NCBI GenBank assembly: GCA_016125255.1
Contig: WGMD01000017.1
Span: 62,001 to 126,000 of the forward strand
Length of the DNA stretch: 64,000 bases
From: Planctomycetota bacterium
GTDB lineage: Bacteria > Planctomycetota > Phycisphaerae > Phycisphaerales > Zrk34
Direction of reading: 5' to 3'
Each line of letters begins with the position of its first letter. Position 1 is the first letter of the stretch. A program made the position numbers and the translations under genes. Shown in pieces: positions 63,251-64,000 of this stretch. Under the pieces are notes generated by a model that did not search any database, was not told the origin of the DNA, and saw nothing but the letters and a program-made list of their open reading frames with translations.

Positions 63251-63323
63251 GTGCGTTTGATTCGCTGTGCGTGCGGCGCGACAATGGTTTGGTTCGATCT
63301 TTTGGATCATCAAGGAGGCGCCC

Positions 63324-64000
63324 CATGCAACGAAGGCAATTTCTCAAGGCGGGCATCAGCGCGGGTATCGTGCTGCCGGCGCTGGCGCGCGTTTCGTTTG
63401 CGAATCCGACGGTGCGGCCGCGTCGCGTGGCGCTCATCGGGTCGGGGTGGTACGGCAAGTGCGATCTGTTGCGATTGATCCAGGTCGAGCCGGTCGAGGT
63501 GGTGGCGCTGTGCGATGTGGACTCGAAGATGCTCGCCGATGCGGCGGCGATCGTGGCGTCACGGCAGAAATCCGGCAGGGAGCCCGCGACGTACAGCGAC
63601 TACCGCACGCTGCTTGCGGAGCGCGAGCTGGACCTGGTGCTCGTCGATACGCCCGATCACTGGCACGCCCTGCCGACGATCGCGGCGATGGAGGCGGGGG
63701 CGGATGTGTGGGTGCAGAAACCCATCAGCATCGACGTCGCCGAGGGCTTTGCCATGCTCGACACTGCCCGCCGACTCGGGCGCGTCGTGCAGGTCGGGAC
63801 GCAGCGTCGCAGCACGCCGCACCTGATCGAAGCGCGGGACCGCATCATTCGCCCCGGACTGCTCGGCAAGATCGCGCTGGTGGAGACGTACTGCTATTAC
63901 CACATGCGGCCGACCGGCAATCCGCCCGACGAAGCGCCGCCGGCGAATCTGGATTACGAGATGTGGACCGGCCCCGCGCCGATGCGGCCGTACAACAAGT
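63324..64000 (+). CDS. Gfo/Idh/MocA-family oxidoreductase, N-terminal part (cut by window edge)
   Basis: 225 codons are present before the right edge. A strong ribosome-binding site (AAGGAGG, six bases before ATG) fixes the start. The N-terminus MQRRQFLKAGISAGIV is a Tat-like/export signal; then RRVALIGSGWYGKCDLLRLI (NAD-binding), VEVVALCDVD, LDLVLVDTPDHWHALPTIAAMEAG and VWVQKPISI, the family's KP motif. Exported Tat-type members are typical of planctomycetes and may act on sugar substrates. The C-terminus is beyond the window. Proximity to the FAD lipoprotein suggests a shared periplasmic oxidation pathway. Confidence 0.92.

Overview
The window is GC-rich chromosomal DNA from a member of the Planctomycetota, most likely class Phycisphaerae. 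This is inferred from gene content: a Bat-type VWA/DUF58 operon with planctomycete-style giant coiled-coil proteins, PEP-CTERM-type surface proteins, DUF1080 and Gfo/Idh/MocA proteins, a class II ribonucleotide reductase, and many short hairpin repeats between genes. No rRNA, tRNA, CRISPR array or prophage was recognised.

Layout. 1-2954 (minus): start of the F-type ATP synthase operon (atpZ, an atpI-like gene, atpB, atpE, atpF, atpH running off the left edge), with a near-consensus promoter. 3055-15383 (minus): a seven-gene envelope operon: DUF58, BatA-like VWA, VWA/GATase-like, giant coiled-coil, Gln-rich, prenyltransferase-repeat and NPCBM-like proteins. 15470-17638: phhB; then a MSLVNEALKKA secretion-type protein, an ExeA-like ATPase and a 34-residue membrane peptide. 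17821-20599: a DUF4185/beta-lactamase-fold fusion and a DUF1080 protein. 20600-22403: a REP-associated tyrosine transposase gene (RAYT) between two palindromic REP pairs, then a small membrane protein. 22510-28081: groEL, groES, a receiver-like gene and aconitase. 28251-31085: an AT-richer patch with an OLD-family ATPase/TOPRIM nuclease, repeats, an orphan gene and a duplicated pilT tail. 31086-34529: a PilZ - GGDEF/EAL - PilT operon. 34581-44545: an M3 peptidase, an unknown protein, two PEP-CTERM-type proteins, argG and a Tat-exported PhoD. 44721-48592: an esterase, then a bufferin-type copper-peptide operon (Cys-rich precursor, DUF692/MNIO enzyme, DUF2063 partner), and a CBM48-like protein. 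49149-54883: nrdJ, DUF4282, two AT-richer unknown genes and dcd. 55070-58126: a region with two perfect DnaA boxes, then ftsK. 58185-64000: a 990-residue lipoprotein, an FAD-dependent lipoprotein oxidoreductase and the start of a Gfo/Idh/MocA oxidoreductase.

How parts work together: the c-di-GMP trio can link second-messenger turnover to type IV pilus retraction. nrdJ, dcd and ftsK, with DnaA boxes between the last two, form a nucleotide-supply and chromosome-handling neighbourhood. The bufferin genes predict a periplasmic copper-binding modified peptide. Several families of intergenic inverted repeats, one of which flanks the RAYT gene, punctuate the whole window.
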